Below, piece by piece: positions 36,301 to 48,300 of a DNA stretch of 64,000 bases; the first letter of the stretch is position 1; every line of letters begins with the position of its first letter. The position numbers and the translations under genes are program-made. Origin of the DNA: Aquatica leii (taxonomy: Eukaryota; Arthropoda; Insecta; Coleoptera; Lampyridae); contig CM069436.1 in the NCBI GenBank assembly GCA_035610365.1, positions 37,765,117-37,829,116 on the forward strand, given 5' to 3'. Under the pieces are notes generated by a model. That model saw only the letters and a list, made by a program, of their open reading frames with translations, was not told the DNA's origin and searched no databases.

Positions 36301-39300
36301 AGAAATCGAAGTAAAATAACAGCAGTGGAAATGGATAATTGGAGAAGGTGCTGTGGAGTTACGAGATTGGACAAAATAAGCAATGATAAAATCAGACATA
36401 GAATGAATGTGCAGACAGATACGCTCAACTACATAGAAGAAAAAAGACTTGAATGGTACGAACACGTCAGACGATGTAGCAAAAGGAGATGAATAAATAG
36501 AGTGACGGACTGGAGCTCCATAAGTAGAAAAAAAAGAGGAAGACCAAGGAGGTTATGGAGAGACGAAGTAGATAAAGCAATGGGGAAAAGAAACATTGCG
36601 GATGGAGAATGGAACCACAAAAAAGAATAGAAATTGAGGTTGAAGGCGGTGAGAACCGTAAAGAATCCAGCATCTATATATATAAAGAACCTTAAAAAGT
36701 AATTATAGAAGGTTCTCTTAGTTTTTATTTAACATGAACCACAAAGTAACAATTTTTAAAAAACTAAATCGTTAAAATTTGTTTTTAGTCGCATAATTTC
36801 GGAACGGTTCGGAATTTTGTCAGTTCAAAAAAATCATTTTACTAAACTTTTAAGTGCCCAACTTTTTTCCCATTTAACCAAAACTGTAAAGCTTACTGTT
36901 TCCGAAATCCCCATTGTGGCTCTCCTTATCTTGGACGCAGTGTATATAATTTAAATTTTAAATTTTAAGCGTTTTAACTTTAAAAAAAAACATAACAAAA
37001 ATACTGATTGCACACATTGCATTTCAAGGTAGTTTGAGGACATTTGTTTGACGTAATTTGTCTTCCAGACTCCTCAGCTATTGTCTTGTAGCAACCCACC
37101 CATCAATGTCTTTTGGAACGACTTACATTTTCTAGTAACTAGTTTATGATCCTTATTTGCAACTTGTTGTATTTTTTCTTGTGGTAGTTTTCAGTAAACC
37201 ATCAATTATCTGTTCTCTAAACTCAGTAATTAATTATTTGTTTTTTTGTAGTTATTGACCGGAACTGCATTCGCAGATGCTCATATTGCTTACAAAAAAC
37301 AAATTATGTACCATTTCAGACTACGCCGAAGGCAACTATTGTAAGATTTTAATTGGTCGGATATATCAATATGACTTGAACTTATTATATTCTAATAGTA
37401 ACCATGCCATTTCCATATCGTATGCTCAGTATCAAGACATCTCTCTAACTTTTTGATTTTTGAATAATAATCTCATAACTACATTCTTCAACTATTGCTT
37501 CTCCAACTTTTAGATTTTTGTTTACGGCTTGGTTTGGGTTGAACTTTCGATTGGATCTAAAAGTTCCAATTAGATGTATTGCTGTAGAAGAAAATTTGCC
37601 AAATTTACGGAAGTATAATAATTATCTGTATTTTCTGTCAGATCCATTACAACTTTTGAAGGCACACTAACATTGATATCTCGCGATTTGCCACAATATA
37701 CTTGAAAATTATATGTACAACATCTTTCCTTCAAACACAGTTTAATTAATTCCAAATTTATGTTTTTTATTGAATATATTGACAAAAACGCAGACGTCTT
37801 CGAAAAGGTACCAAAGTTTTATGAATACACACGCACTCAGGCGGTGTAATTGGATCTTGGAACGTTTCTTTTAACTTATATATAAGGGAGTTTAGTTTGT
37901 GCCATCTATCTTTCTGTTATCTTCTCTTTGTAGAGCCTTCGATAATAGGAGTTTTTAATTAATTAATTAATCTGCCTTAGTTTTAAATGGTAACGGCAAC
38001 GTTTCGTGGTCGAAAGTGATCACTTAATCTGACCAAATCTTTATTAAAAAACAACAATCAATAATTTATCACATAATTATACAAACAGTAACAAATTAAT
38101 AAAGAATTAATTAATTATTAATGGCTTTAAAAAAAAACCAACAGAACAATTAATACAGGTGGTGGAAATGTAAATGTGCTGCAATGTAAAAAATCTGTCT
38201 TTTATCATGTCCTCGTTATTACTGAAATGTAGACAAAACCGATTTTTCAACAGATCTGTTTTTTTACCAGTATGCAATAATTGATGAAAAAGTGCATAAA
38301 CCCATTAACATCACGATCCCAATGAATATTTCCATTTCGGTTGCATTTGTGGGTGTTAATTGTTGTATACGTGGTTTAGAGTGTAAATTTTTTAGTATGC
38401 GCTGTTCAGCATAACGGTTTGTTTTGTCAACCTAAATCAAAAATAATGGTGATTGTTCAAAATCACTTTTGATGACACTTAAAATCAAACTTATTATTTC
38501 ATCATATGCAAACATTCTATAAAAATCACAATTATAAAATGCATAAAATTGGACATCAAACCAGAATTTGGCTCACTGAATGGAATATCTTGTAAATATT
38601 CGCAGTTCCTTCAAACTATATAAAGTTTTAAGTTTGGTTTGCAACTTCAATTGTATCATTGAAATCAATGTCTTCCCTCTTCTTTATTACTTCTTCAATT
38701 GTTTCTTAAATTAAATTAATTTTCTAGATATCACTTACAGTAACACTCGATTCTGTCACATTAGAGAAAACTGAAGTTGACGGTACGATGTCAAGTACAC
38801 TTTTTTATGCCTTTTTGAGTGGATGTTGGTGAGTAGTTTTACTCTTCAATTCGAAACTTTTTGATGAAGAATTATATTTGTCTGATGTTGCATTATTTTC
38901 AAATGGATTACATTTCTCGTCAGAAAGAAATTGTATCCATAGCTTTTCAAAATGTTTTTAACCTGACCTTTATAAGACACTCTGTAAATGCGGCTCAAAT
39001 CTGATCACAATGATGCATTTGTTGCTAGTAAACTTTCTGCAGATTTAAACTTGCGTTTAAGTTGACGCATCAAATTAGAAAAACGTGAATCATCACACGG
39101 TAGGTAGCCACAGGCCGCGTGAGACCAATGTGACCACGACAAAAAAAATCAATACTTTTTTTTTACTTAAATAAAGCGTTTATAACATAATTTCCTGAAA
39201 AAGTAAAATACAGTAAATAAAAATATACATTTTAAAAAAATGCCTACTGGGCCCCATTTTTTTAATACATAATGGCACTCAACCTGTTAAAATATAGCAG

Positions 39301-42300
39301 CGTTTTTCTATGTTAAAAGGATTTAAATTGGTCCTATGTATAACATTTCTTAATGTAATAGAAAATAATCAGAAGGAACCAATCACTCAGAAACTGTCGT
39401 AGCCACAAACTTAGATGCTAATAAGGCTAAGAAGGTTATTTTTTAATACACTTTGAATATTAAGATACATATGAAACCTGAACTCATTACTAGTTGATAT
39501 TTTTTTAAGTAAAATTTTATATAAAAGATCTTTTTTAAACTTATACAGTCAATTTGACTCAAATTTTTTTGATTTTGGAATAGACAGTTTTTGTATAACA
39601 CGCTTAATACAATAGAAATAGCGTTAAACTTATATAATAAAAAACCAATGGAAAAAAATATTTAAGATTTTTTTCCTAGCAATATAGTAAAGCGTCTGTT
39701 GTTTATTTTGCGTTGGTGTTGACCTTGTGTTTTTTGTATTGGTATTTAAAAATGTATTTTCTTTTATCATGACAAAAACAAAAGGTATTTTTAAGAAACG
39801 AAACGGTTTTCATGGAAAAAAACTCGTGTTCTGACTAATTTGTCTATGATAATGTGTCTTCATCTTCTTTGAAAATAGAAAAATGCATTGCGGTATATCA
39901 TAAGTATGACATTAAAGTTGTGGCAAAGAAATTTACTTGAAGGTAGTGTCGTGGTTTGGTGTAGCTTCCAAAGTTAAAATTATATATTTGGAATGTTGTG
40001 AATTTAATAGTATAGAAAAGAACGAACAAGAACGTAAGTTGTAAGAATCAAATTGGTCTACGGGTTTCAAGTTATTAGTAAAGCGCCTACTGTTGCTATG
40101 CAGTTTTGTGGATTAATGAACTTTCCAACGTTTTCTAGTAATTATTCTAGATACGAGAAGGCACTTTCTGTAATTACAGAGAAAATTGTTGTGATGTTAT
40201 GACTAAGGCTGTCAACGAAGCTATAGAAGAGTAAATGATGGTAGTGCACAGTGTAGAGAAGATAAAGCAGTTCATTAGTTTATATTTTTAGAGTACTGTT
40301 TATGTTCAGATAGGTATCAAAATGAGCATACGCTCAATTGCAAAGCCAACTATAACGGAGTAAGTGGTAGTATAGAAGAAAATTCAATTTTCGTTGAAGA
40401 TACAAAAAAAGCCGTCACCTGGACTGTGTGAAATTGAATGGTGTAAATACCTAAAATCTCAATAACAAAGCCAGGTTTACGATGATATTAAACATTTTCA
40501 TCTATATATATAAGTTTAACTTTATTTTGTTGCCTTTGGCTTACAAATTAGTTCGTGCTATATTCACAACCTACATTCTATATTTACATTTACATTCTAT
40601 TTTTTTTATCCTTCCTCTTCCCTTAATTTTTTCCTCCTTCTCCATACTTCTTCCATCCACTCCGCTCCTTTTCCGTTTTCATCTAAGATTTCTTCTATTT
40701 TCATCACCTCTTCTCTTAGTTCCCTGCATTTCTGTCTCATGTGGTTAAGTTCCTCCGTTTCTTCTCCACACAGCCTGCACAACTTTTCTGTTTCTTCTTT
40801 CCAATATTTGTTCCCTAACTCCTCGTTGCCACATCTGAACCTTGCCATCATTTTTTTCTTTTTGTTGCTTTTATTCTCTTTATTTTTTAAATATCCCGGC
40901 ATTCCCTCACCCTTGATGTTTTTATAATTCCTATTATATCTGCCCTTTTTTATCTATGTCCATCTTTCTTGTTTTTCTATGTCTCTATCTCTCCTTATTA
41001 TTTCTTCCCTTACCCCTACTCCCTCTTCTCTTAATCTCTCCACTTCTTCTCTCGCGTACCCGTTTCTTTATACTCTTCTCTGCCCTCCTGCCCGTACTTC
41101 ATTTTCCCTCCCTTTATGTCTTTCCAACATTCTTGCAGTATTTTGCAATCTGTTCTTTCCCTCAGTTCTTCCTCGTATTTTATGGCTCTTTTTCCTGTGT
41201 CTACTCTTATTTTTTTTATCTGTACTTCCTCTCTCACAATATACCCCGGTGTATCTCTGTCCAGTCCTAAAACCCAGCTCCAGTATTTTTTCTGTAGTAT
41301 CTCTACCTCCCTCCACTCCTTCCAGCCCCATATTTCCGCTCCATACATTACCACCCCTTTTATTAATTTTTTAAACAACAACTTTCTTTTTTCTATATCC
41401 ATCTCGCATACTCTTTTCCCCATACCTCACACTTGTCCTATTAACTTGTTTCCTTTCTTCACCCTTTCTTTTATGTGTTCTCCCTCTTTATTATCCTGTT
41501 TCATCGTGTAGCCCAGGTATGTAAATTCCTTCACTTGTTGCACTTCCTCATCACTCCATATCCACTCCTCTCTTTTTCCTTTCCCCCTCCTTTTCTAAAT
41601 ATCATTATCTTTGTTTTCTCCGTGTTTACTTTCATTTCTTTTTTTTTCATGTATTTTTCCAGCGTTTTCATCATCTCTTTCATTTCCTTTTCCTTCTTAG
41701 CCACCAATACTATGTCATCCGCATACGCCAACGACCATACCTTTGCTTTCCCTACCACTATCCCTCATGTCTGTTGTCCTCTCATTGTCTCTTCCAGATC
41801 CCCCGTATATACTGAGAACAAGCTTGGGCTCAGTGGACATCCCTGTCTCAACCCTCTCTTTGTGATGAATTTCTCGCTTTCTTCCCCATTCACTTTAACC
41901 CTGCTCCTCGTTTCTTCGTAGATTTCCTCTATCCTTTGTATTAATCTTTCATTGATTTCTTCCCTCCTCATGTATTCCCACAGCTTTTCCCTATTCACTT
42001 TGTCAAAAGCAGCTTTTAGATCTACAAATAATGCCACCATTTTTCCTCTTTTTTTTCTAGTTCTTTATTTGCTAAGTGTTTCAGTATATATATGTTGTCT
42101 ATCGCCCTTCTTCCTTTTTTGAATCCCGCTTGTCCGTCTGGTACCAAACTTCTTTCCTCTATTTCCTTCTGTAGCCTTCCTTGTAGTACTGTCGCATATA
42201 ATTTGTATGCCGTGCTCAATAATGTTACCCCTCTATAATTCTTGACTTTATTTTTTTCGCCTTTTTTATGGATTGGGCATATTATTCCCTTTCTCCATCT

Positions 42301-45300
42301 CTCCGGAAATCCTTCCCCTTTCCATATTTTGTTTAGTATTTCCGTCATCCTTTTTGCTACACTTTCTCCCCCGTATATCCACTCTTCTCCTTGTATCCCA
42401 TCTTCTCCTGCCGCCTTTCCTTTTTTTTATCTTCTTTATCGCCTCTATTATTTCTTCTTCATTTATTCTATCCCTATCTCCTTCTTCCTGCCTTACTACC
42501 GCGTCTTTTCTTTTTCTTTTTCTGCTTTTGTTCTTCTCCTCCCAACAGGTTCCGAAAATATATCTCCCATTCTTTAATTTGTATTCCATTTGTGGTGATG
42601 TTTTTTTTCCTCTCTTTCTTTAGGTACTTCCATACATCTTCTTCCGTTTTTATTTTTTGATCTGCTCCTCTTGTTTCTTTTTGTTTTCTTCCTTCTTTCT
42701 GTCGCATGTTTTTTTGTATATTTTTACTGCTTCTTTGTATTCTCCTTTTTCTTTCCTTTCTTTTTTCCACTGTCTTAATGCTCTTCTTGCATTTTTCTTT
42801 GCTTCCTTGCATTCCCTATCCCACCATTTTTTATATCCTGTTTTCTCCCCCTTCCACTTTCTAAATCTGACTCTCTCTGTTGCTTTATCCATCATCTCTC
42901 TCATTTCCTCTACACTTTCTTGTAATTCCTTTCCTATCCATACCGTACACTCTTGATGTAGAACGTCTTGTGTTACCTGCAAAATCAAAATTTGCATAAA
43001 TTTCAAATTGTTTTCTGTTCATTGCATACGGCAACCCATAGTTCATTATTTTTTTTTTATATCAAAAAAATGTTTTAAATTTTCTTCAGTGTGTCATTTT
43101 TGATTTTGCCATAAATTCATACACTATACTGACTGCATAAGTTACGCTAGGTTTTCTAGTAACCGACAGATACATTAGGCTTCATACAGTTTCTCGGAAA
43201 GGAATTGGCACCATATATTATTTTTATATATTTATTTTATAGTTTCGAAGTTAATTGATTGAAATTTTTTGTTCATTTTACATAAGAAGGCAGGCTGTGT
43301 GAAATATGGGCTTCTCTGAGAAATGACACAAAAAGTTAACAAGTTGGAAAATAAACTTTACTTTGAAGAATAAACTTACATATTAATATATTTTAAATTG
43401 AAACGATAAATTATCTGCAAAAATTATAAACATAATTGTCTTTTTTTGCTCCCGAACATTGCTCATGTGCCCACATATTGCACATGAGGTAACGAACTCA
43501 TAGCTCCTCTCTGTAATCTTCTGAAAAACGACCATCACAAAACAGGCATGTGGCATTTTTATCATCTAGAACGATTTGGCCGATATCATCTATATCCATG
43601 TCATCGTTGGCCGGAACAAATGATTGGTTTGCTGCGTTGGAGTCTTCGTCAACTATCAACATCACTTTCTTTTTGTTTCTTAGATGCCCCCCTTGTCGGT
43701 TGTGGTTTTGAAAACACTTTCCGTTTAGGGGTGGTTTCTTAGATGTAAAAACTGATTGCTCTAAGTTATTTTTATACGGTGATGAAGTGATAACTTGAAA
43801 TTTGCATGCCTCTCTCCCGCGATTCGATGCTTTCTTCTTTATGACAGGAATGGGTGCAATATCGAATGGAGATACATGAAATTCACAGTCCGTTGGCGGA
43901 GATTTGTGAATCTTGTTAATCTCTTGGCATTTCCACAGAGGTTCTATTTGACTGAGTATCAACAACAGGATCCTGATTTGAAGTGCACGAACGATAAACT
44001 AGCGAAAATAACGCTTTGGGTTCATTCTCCCAGGTGGAGCATCCTCGCTGAGGTTCTAAAATGTAATTATTTTCTGCATTTTTCTTAACATTAACTGGTG
44101 TCACGTTACAGTCTCAATTTATTTATTTGTAAAATCAGCATCTGAGAAAATATGGGAGTTGAAGGGAAAAATGCCAGTCGCTTTAAAACCATTTGCAGCA
44201 ATTTCACCAGTCTGCGATTTCAGAAATGCTTTCGCTAGAAGCTCCGCTAGATCAAACTGAGTAATAGCACGTTGATTGGTACGAAGCCAGTTACGGCTTA
44301 CAGTAATAAATCTTAAAAACTACCCATAAAAGTTTTATCTAGCGGCTGAAGTTTGTGCGTGGCGTGGGGAGGCAATGAAATGATGGAAACGTGATTATCC
44401 CTTGCCAGTTGAATGAGATTTAAATTTCTCGTGTGGTTGTAATGCCCATCCAGTAGAAGTAGAACTGGAGATTTTTTAGTAGGTTTGACGTAATCTATAA
44501 AATGTCTCATCCAATCGGTGAATATATTTTGTTGCACCCAACCACTGAAATGAACGGTGTATATAGATCTTGGGGGGAACCACGCATTAGTTGATCATTA
44601 CGATTTTTTCTGGGAAAAATCAACAACGGTGGTACATACTGACCACCAGCACTCATAACCGCGATGAAGTTAACTAACGAGCCACGTTCTGCGGATGTAA
44701 TAGACGCTATTTGTCTCTTTCCTTTTCTTCCAATTACGTGAGCCACCTTGCTTTGCACAACTGACAAGCCTGTCTCGTCGACGTTGAAGATTCTATGTGG
44801 TGAGAAGTTGTGTTTTGTGTACTTATCTTGCAAATTATCAAAAAACGCCTTCACGTTTTCTTTGTTAAAACCCAAAACTCTGGCGAACGAGGTATCTGTT
44901 GGTCTTCGAACGGAAAGTAAAATGCCATAGCGACGTAAAAATGCAGCAAGCCAACTACGCCCGACAATTCCATTTTTGAATAGATTTGCTCTCCTATTTC
45001 TAGTGGATAAAGTATGTACCATTCTTCAAAAATCTTTTTTTGTCAATCCGTAGTACTTAGCTTCCATGGTTAAAATATAATTAATCAGATCTTTTTCTAT
45101 CTCTTCTCCTACAACTGTTTTGCGTCTTAGTTGGGTCTGAACTACTTTTTCATCTTTCAAGTTATTTTCGTTCTGTCTTTTTAAGAACCTTTGAAGTGTT
45201 GGTACCTTAAAAGATAGGCCTTTCTTAAACCCATACCTTGATTATTTACATTGTCCAAAGCCCTTACCATATCTTTGGATTTCCATTTCTTTCTTGAATT

Positions 45301-48300
45301 CTTTGGTGAGTACTTTGGTTGACTACGTGGCATGATGCTTCTGAAAAACCCTAAATTCAGAATCAGGCCTACTCCGACGTCATGGAATATTTCGAACAAG
45401 GCCACCTGTTAGTTATCTATGATGATAGCGCAGAACATCTGGTGGCTACCAAAAGCCGCTACAGAAACTTAGTAGATGTCAATTTAAACCCTCAATAAAG
45501 AAAATTGTATACCACTTACCCCGTTTTAACCTTCCAAAAATAATCGCATATTAAATTAGCAGAGTGACACAATCTAATGGTGAAGGTTAACCCGGGCGTA
45601 AAAGTACCAAACTCGCAAAACGATCTAATGCAAATGAAGTGCGAAAATGCTGTCTTAAATTTGACAGGCTCGGCGCAAAAGCAGAGAGGTTCTGACAAAT
45701 TTCATACTAACGAGAAATTTTCCATACTCGCGAATTGAACTACTAATTTCTTTTTTTAACGTTACATACTACAATTTAAAACCTGTTTTGTTTTTAATTT
45801 GTGTCGGCCCAGCTTACAAGTTGATTGGAAAGGTATTTCGACTAGATCATACTTTACACACGTTTTACAAGTGTCCGATTTTTTTACCTAGCAAAATCAT
45901 TTTCCTCCGAAGAATAGCGCATGGTTTTTCAAAAATGTAGTCTATTTTCATTCAGCAATGATTTTACAGTAAAATTGTCAAACTCTTTCCTTCCATCATA
46001 CAGCAATTCTTTCATTATGTAGCTAGTTGTTTTTGTCTTATTTAAAAGTTTTAGGCACTCTAAGATTTCACGTTTTTGTTTTATCAAAAATACTTGCCTG
46101 CACTTTTTGCAGTAATCTTTAAAGCAGACAAAGCAACAAGCGTTTTCCAAAGATGGCTCTTGCATGGAACTACATCAATCGTATGTAAATTATTTTATCT
46201 AGCGCAGTAGGTTTTATATTATTTACACTGTCGTTATTAACAGTCAGCCACGATTCTGATGGGTTCTTTTGGGTATTATTTTTATTTGCTAAAAGAGCTT
46301 TACCAGCCGGTTATTTAGATTTTGATGTCAAACCTTGTGTAAAACGTTGTAAACGTTGTAAATGCCAATGTTATGTAAATATACCGGATGAGTCAACGTT
46401 GCGAAAAGGTTAAGTTCCACAATTTTATAGTGCTACCATACAAAAATTAAGAGAGAGAGACTTCAGAACAAGCCGATTTAGGTATCGTTAGATAAATCAA
46501 CGGACTCAAAACAGCTAAGTATTGCAAATTTTTTATTTGGTGTGTTAGGTTTTGAAGAAGAAAGAATCAAACCGTATTTATTAACGATGAAGGTATTAGA
46601 AAAATTGAATCATTCGACAATCATTACATTTTTTAACGATGCCCACAGCCTTTAATGGCCGACAGGAATTTGCTACGAAAAAGTGTCAGTGGTTTGCACC
46701 GATGCTGCACTATATATGTAAAAGCAATAAAATGTTTCCAAATGCTATATTCAAAAGTGATTCATACTACTTGGGTGGCACATGCTTTGTATCTTTTCTT
46801 CTGCAGCCTATTCCATCTATCGTCGAATGTAAGCCTCCCTTCTTCCACTTTTCTCAGTTGTGTGTTTTCCTCATCCAATCGTGTTCTATCATCTTCTTGA
46901 AGTCATCCGTCCACTTGGTTTGTGGTCTTCCACTAGATCTTTTGTTTTCTCGAGGTTTCCATTCTATAATTTTACGCGTCTATCTATTCTCTTCCATTCT
47001 TTCGACGTGTTCTGCCTAGTTCCATCTTAGGAAACAGAGCCTATGTATGATGCCTTTGTTTACAGCCCACGTTTCAATGCCATAAGTTAGGACTGGCAGC
47101 ATGAATTGATTAAAAGTCTCTGCTTTTAACGTACTTGGTATGTGTGCCATTAGTATGTTATTCAGTTTTACGAACGCGGACCACGCCAATGAGACACTTC
47201 TATGTAAGTCTGTCGTCAAGTTATTTTTTGAGATTTGGAATTTCTGCCCTAGATATACGAATGTATTCACTTTTTCTATTGCTTTGCCTTTTAGATCAGT
47301 TTTTTGTTGTTTTTCTGTATCATTTATTAAGTATTTTGTTTTTTGAGTGTTTATTTTCATTCCTATCTGTTTTGATACCTCGTTTAGTTTTTTCAACATT
47401 TCTTGTAATTCTTCATTGTTCCTTGCTATCAGTGTTACGTCATCGGCAAATTTCAGATGGTTTAATTTTTTTCCATCTATTGTTATTCCTCTTTCTTTCT
47501 AGTCCAATATCTTAAACATGTCTTCTAAAGCCAATGCGAATAATTTAGCAGAAAGTCGCCTTGTCGTACTCTACGATGTGTCCTGAATTTGCTGGTTTGT
47601 ACTGCTGTCGTTACTTGTACTGTTGGATTTTTATATATGTATTTAATAAGGCGTGTATATCTTTCGTCTACTCTGCAGTTACTTAGAGCGTTCAGGATTG
47701 CCCATATATCTATTAAGTCAAATGCCTTTTCATAGTCTATTATTGCTATCCATAGTTTTATATTATATTTATAGGCTTTCTCTGTTAATATTGGCATTGT
47801 TTGTAAATGGCCAATTGTGCTATAGTCTTTTCTAAATCCAGCCTGCTTACGTCATTGGTAACTATCTAGTTTATTCGTTAGTCGTTGTGTTATTATCTTT
47901 GGTATTAGTTTCTACAATACCTATGGAAAACTTATTGCTGTGTAATTTTCTATTTTATGTTTATTTCCTTTCTTGAAGATTAAGACTACTTAGGCATTTA
48001 ACCAAGAGTTGGTATTCGAGATTCCATTAGGCATTTATTGTAGATTTTTTGAAGTTGTTTTGAGACAGATTTACCTCCGTGTTTTATTATTTCTATTACT
48101 ACTATATCCTCCCCTGGGGTTTGAGATCCTATTTAAAGCATTGTTAATTTCTCCCTCTGTAATTTTATGTATTTCCTCTGATCCTATGTTTGTGACTTTC
48201 TCTCTATCTTTTTCTTCTTTTCCTGGTGGTGGTGTATTTTTACTTTCATATAGTGCACCACAGAATGTTTCTAAAAAATTCCTTAAATAATGCCTTGTAT

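Larger units (their letters stand above)
35294..39286 (-). mobile_element. piggyBac element in transporter intron 3
   Basis: TTAA duplications at 35290-35293 and 39287-39290 enclose inverted ends that share GAGTGCCAT at the same distance from TTAA (CACATCGAGTGCCATG left; CAGGTTGAGTGCCATT when read inward from the right). Subterminal boxes of the type GGCCxxxxTGAGACCA recur near both ends (about 35316, 35423 and 39113). The minus strand carries a piggyBac transposase relic. About 1.38 kb of its length is a nested Tc1/mariner-like element. Confidence 0.82.

Noticed and set aside
36094-36673. Minus-strand open frames opposite the intronic LINE fragment
   Set aside because: They are antisense of recognisable LINE C-terminal motifs on the plus strand.
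40979-42660. Several plus-strand open frames rich in Ser, Phe, Leu and Pro
   Set aside because: They are the antisense of a purine-biased LINE whose RT motifs are clear on the minus strand.
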